From: Cacajao melanocephalus
Taxonomy: Eukaryota > Chordata > Mammalia > Primates > Pitheciidae
Direction of reading: 5' to 3'
Length of the DNA: 64,000 bases
Assembly: GCA_963573385.1 (NCBI GenBank)
Contig: CAUYLG010071502.1
Coordinates: 1 to 64,000 of the forward strand
Under the pieces are notes generated by a model. The model worked only from the letters and a program-made list of their open reading frames with translations, had not been told where the DNA came from and made no database searches. Made by a program: the position numbers and the translations under genes. The first letter of the stretch is position 1, and each line of letters begins with the position of its first letter. This document shows, one piece after another, positions 59,346 to 64,000 of the stretch.

Positions 59346-61063
59346 TATTCAGCCCTGAATGTGCTTTTTGAAATGTAAATGAAAATCTGCATAAGTGATA
59401 AAATAATGCAGCAAGAGGAACATCTGACGTGGAAATAGAATCATAGAAGTGGCCCTATCAACAAGCCCAGAAGTCTCCACTGATAAGTTCTGAACAGAAA
59501 ATACAGACATAAAGTAGAATATGGACCATAGCACTCCGAAGCTCCTCTAGTAGTTTCCTTTGTAACAAAATATAAATCAGAAAAATAATTTTAGGGGAAT
59601 GGTGGATGCGTGGAGCATTCTAATGTTGGCAAAATGGACAAATTTATGCAGTATTAAAGTTGGACTTTAAGAGCTAAGAAATATAATGACATCCAAAGAA
59701 AATATGGTTTTTCATAGCCACCAGAAACACAAATATAGAATGATTAATTTTCATGTATCTCAAACTTGCTTAAATCAACATATCTTCTACTCTTGTTAAT
59801 GGTATGATTAAATATCATGATGTAAACCACTTACCCATGAAGTAAACGAATCCCAGCTGGTAACAATGAGCTGGACAGTTGTAAGAATTTGTTTAGTATA
59901 CATACACCCATCATGTTTTCAGACAAAGGGAGGAAAATGAAGCAGAAATTTTTCTTCTTAGCAAGGCCTCATTTAAGCATAAACCTAGGATGTTCAGGCT
60001 TACAAAACATAAGTATGGTGAGATGTATCAGATAATATTCATTTCCAAAAACTAATTCCAAGAAGAATGGACTTCTTGTTTTTATCTTCCCTTGCATGGT
60101 GAAAGAGCTGCAGTTTAAATTATTTTTAAAATAGCAGGTGTGATGAATACTGCTACTGACTGTTAATCTTTGGAGAGATGCAGGTGCTGGCCACTGGTAG
60201 AATTAAAAATACGGTCAGAATTGTTTTGACACCTGTCTTTATAAAACAAACAGTAGAAGGGAGTTGGGTTTCTGATAAAAGCAGCACTTCTGTGTTATAA
60301 GTCGCAGATATGTGAATTATTTGTTTGCACTCTGTTTTTTACTCATTCAAGTTTAAGTAAAACTAATACAAAAGAAATAGATGAACATATGACTTTGAGA
60401 TTAAAGTTAGTATTAAAATGTAAATCAGATGTGGAAAGTTTTCTAAAAAGAATAACAACAAGCTAGGAGGCCTCTTATGTCAAGTCCTTTGAAACCTTCA
60501 AATGCCTTCGACACTAATGGTGGGGCCTCACCCACCATCATATTAACTACACTCCTGGTCAGTGCTTGTAACTTCACTTCTATTGAAAATTAAGTGAGTT
60601 TCTAAAAAATTTGCAATAAAATTTTTCATTGATTTTGTTTTTCCCTTTTTATATTTTTGAATCAATATTTAATTTATTCATGGTCTGAGCCATTTTCTAT
60701 GGCCTTTGAGAAGCCTCGAGGGTTTGGGCATTGCACCTATGGTGTCTAAGGAATAAAACACCTCAGTTATTATGGTTTCTAGATCGTAGTTTCCTCATGT
60801 GTGAAGGGAGTTGTTATGAGGATATAAAGCAGCTGTTTCTCTGTAGCCTATCGTGGGCTCTTGATGAGGGTCAGTGGAAGTGGGAATGAGTTGAGTTGGC
60901 ATCATGGCTTCTGAGGAAACGTAAGGGTAGAGAATTTGGCTTTGGTGAAGTCAGTGTCTCCAGGACTCTAGCATAGCCAATGTTTTCCTGAAAAAGTTTC
61001 TAGGAGGTCAACTCATACCCGTGGATGAGTCTCCTTAGGTGCATCCCTAAAATTCTCTGTGGC
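59346..61063. other. Unassigned; possible MIR trace near 60770-60840
   Basis: GTAGTTTCCTCATGTGTGAA and GGAGTTGTTATGAGGATATA hint at a reversed MIR, but too little remains to call. Nothing else recognised. Confidence 0.45.
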
Positions 61064-61270
61064 CACGCTATCTGATATGCTAGGCACTACCTACATGTGG
61101 CTAGTTAAATTTAATTGAAATTAAATAAAATAAAAAATTCAGCTCCTCAGTTACACTAGTTAGGCAAATTTCACATAGTGAATAAGCTACACCAGCCAGT
61201 GTCTACAATATTGAACAATGCAGACACAGAACATTTCCATCACTGCAGAAAGTTCTCTTGGACAACATTG
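61064..61270. mobile_element. hAT-type non-autonomous DNA element
   Basis: CACTACCTACATGTGGCTAG, AAATTTAATTGAAATTAAAT, CAGCTCCTCAGTTACACTAG and AGAACATTTCCATCACTGCA then GAAAGTTCTCTTGGACAAC follow a common hAT-derived dispersed element ('GCCACATGTGGCTATTTAAATTT... CAGAAAGTTCTATTGGACAGC'). The inverted ends are badly decayed and the family name is uncertain. Confidence 0.6.
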
Positions 61271-61334
61271 TTTTACAGTCTTAGTGTCTGACTTTCTTTC
61301 AGAGGAAACCACTTGCTCTATTAATAGCTAAATA
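61271..61334. other. Short unassigned spacer
   Basis: Nothing recognised. Confidence 0.4.
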
Positions 61335-61440
61335 ATTTTTTTAAAGCAACTTTATTTAGGTATAATTTATACAACCTAAAATTCACCCATTCTTATGTAT
61401 GAGTCAATGGTTTTTAGTAAATTTGCTAGGAATCTTCTGA
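61335..61440 (-). mobile_element. L1M 3'-UTR fragment, antisense
   Basis: GCAACTTTATTTAGGTATAA then TTTATACAACCTAAAATTCA and AATGGTTTTTAGTAAATTTG match the reversed L1M 3' UTR ('TTTATTGAGATATAATTCACATACCATAAAATTCACC'). Confidence 0.5.
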
Positions 61441-62040
61441 ACCACAGAACACAGAAAATGATTGTAGTGACTGTTTTCTCAATTTTCCCAAAATTGAGAA
61501 AAAAATTGTGATAGCTAATACAATCCTAGATGCCAAAGAAATAAGTTGATATTAATACATTACATACTATGAATGGATGTCTTAGTGAATTGGGACGTAA
61601 TTTCTCCTGGAATCCCAGGTGAGAAAGACAAAACACAATTTGGCAGCATTTAAAATTACATCAAATAGAGATGAGAGTAAGTACAGCTGAATTTTCCTAA
61701 GTCAAACATGTGGTGCAATTGCACTGTATAACCAAAATTTGGTAACTATTGTGGTCATGTTGCAATATAGCATAGCATTTCCTTTTCTTTCTTCATAAAC
61801 AGAAGTATCTTTATAAAAAGTCAGACTTTAAATCCATTCAAATATGGCTAATGTCAAACTACTTTGAAACATTTAATTAATGTAATAGTATTTGATGTAA
61901 TAGTATATTACTGTTAGTATGTACATACTGTAATAATACAGCATACTATCACTGAATATAGCATGTAACAGTATCCCACACTATACCAGTATGGCAATAT
62001 CAGTATTGCATTCTTTAAAATTCAGGTATTTTCTTTGTCA
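61441..62040. other. Unassigned, with palindrome-rich TACTGTAATA patch
   Basis: 61880-62005 repeats TAGTAT, ATACTG and CAGTAT motifs on both strands. AGTATGTACATACT at 61916-61929 is a perfect 14-base palindrome. No gene. Confidence 0.5.
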
Positions 62041-62230
62041 TCTTTTCTAATTTTAGGCTTTCCAAATGCCTGATTTCTGCTTATTTATTATATAGTCCTT
62101 TATTTTTTCCATCTGGGTTTTACATTTTTTTAAGTCAATCTATTCTGAATTGATTGTGTTAACTTTTTTCATGGTTGTAACAAAAACTCTATTTTCTACT
62201 GGTGTGTCTTTAGTATACAGAAGTACCATT
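62041..62230 (-). mobile_element. Ancient L1/HAL1-like, antisense, left part
   Basis: Highly diverged reversed L1 ORF2-type sequence leading up to the Alu. It is recognised mainly from its continuation after 62549. Confidence 0.4.

Positions 62231-64000
<1,770 letters not shown>

Overview
This window looks like non-coding primate nuclear DNA, most likely human, although the exact species cannot be read from the sequence. It is AT-rich. It carries two Alu-type SINEs, primate-age LINE-1 copies (L1PA/L1PB/L1MA-like), older L1M, L2, MIR and hAT-type elements, and about ten solo LTRs of the ERVL-MaLR group. I find no protein-coding gene, no exon I can defend, no RNA gene and no CRISPR or prokaryotic feature. 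Every open reading frame is short. Most fall in transposon remnants, in antisense L1 sequence or in microsatellites. The window is best read as intergenic or deep-intronic sequence. Family names come from my memory of consensus sequences; no database search was run.

Layout. 1-12.8 kb is mostly ancient sequence with an LTR-like module (about 0.9-1.2 kb), MaLR LTRs at 3.5-4.1, 5.2-5.6 and 5.7-6.2 kb (the last inserted in a MIR), an L1M 3' end (8.4-8.9 kb) and a rearranged Alu (9.46-9.73 kb). 12.8-13.9 kb is an L2 split by a MaLR LTR with a perfect CAGCT target duplication. 15.4-19.9 kb is one long antisense L1M copy covering the 3' UTR and most of ORF2, interrupted by an LTR. 20.7-23.5 kb holds another LTR, a MIR, a compound (AT)(AC)(AT) microsatellite and an L1M 3' end. 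24.1-28.2 kb is the most structured block: an older L1 carrying a 5' inversion, interrupted by a younger L1 that has its own 5' inversion and contains a long polypurine microsatellite. 28-44 kb is largely old unique sequence with MaLR LTRs, MIRs and L2 fragments, and one good CTCF-type motif at 29.32 kb. 44.9-46.8 kb is a third 5'-inverted L1. 47.8-48.3 kb is a MIR split by a hAT-Blackjack-like element. 51.6-53.0 kb holds an L1PA-like 3' end with a G-quadruplex-type tract, then an L1 fragment bracketed by mirror-image TA/CT and TA/GA microsatellites. 57.9-58.3 kb is an LTR with visible TATA box and AATAAA signal, followed by a less AT-rich block I cannot assign. 59-64 kb holds a MIR, a hAT-type element, an AluJ and an ancient L1/HAL1-like antisense stretch running off the end.

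No genes act together here. The story is the insertion history: MIR and L2 first, then L1M and DNA transposons, then MaLR LTRs, then L1MA/L1PB, Alu and L1PA. I did not find a previously undescribed biological system. The most informative observations are three separate L1 copies with twin-priming-type inversions (two of them nested), insertion sites with readable target duplications, and several sequences with strong non-B-DNA potential.
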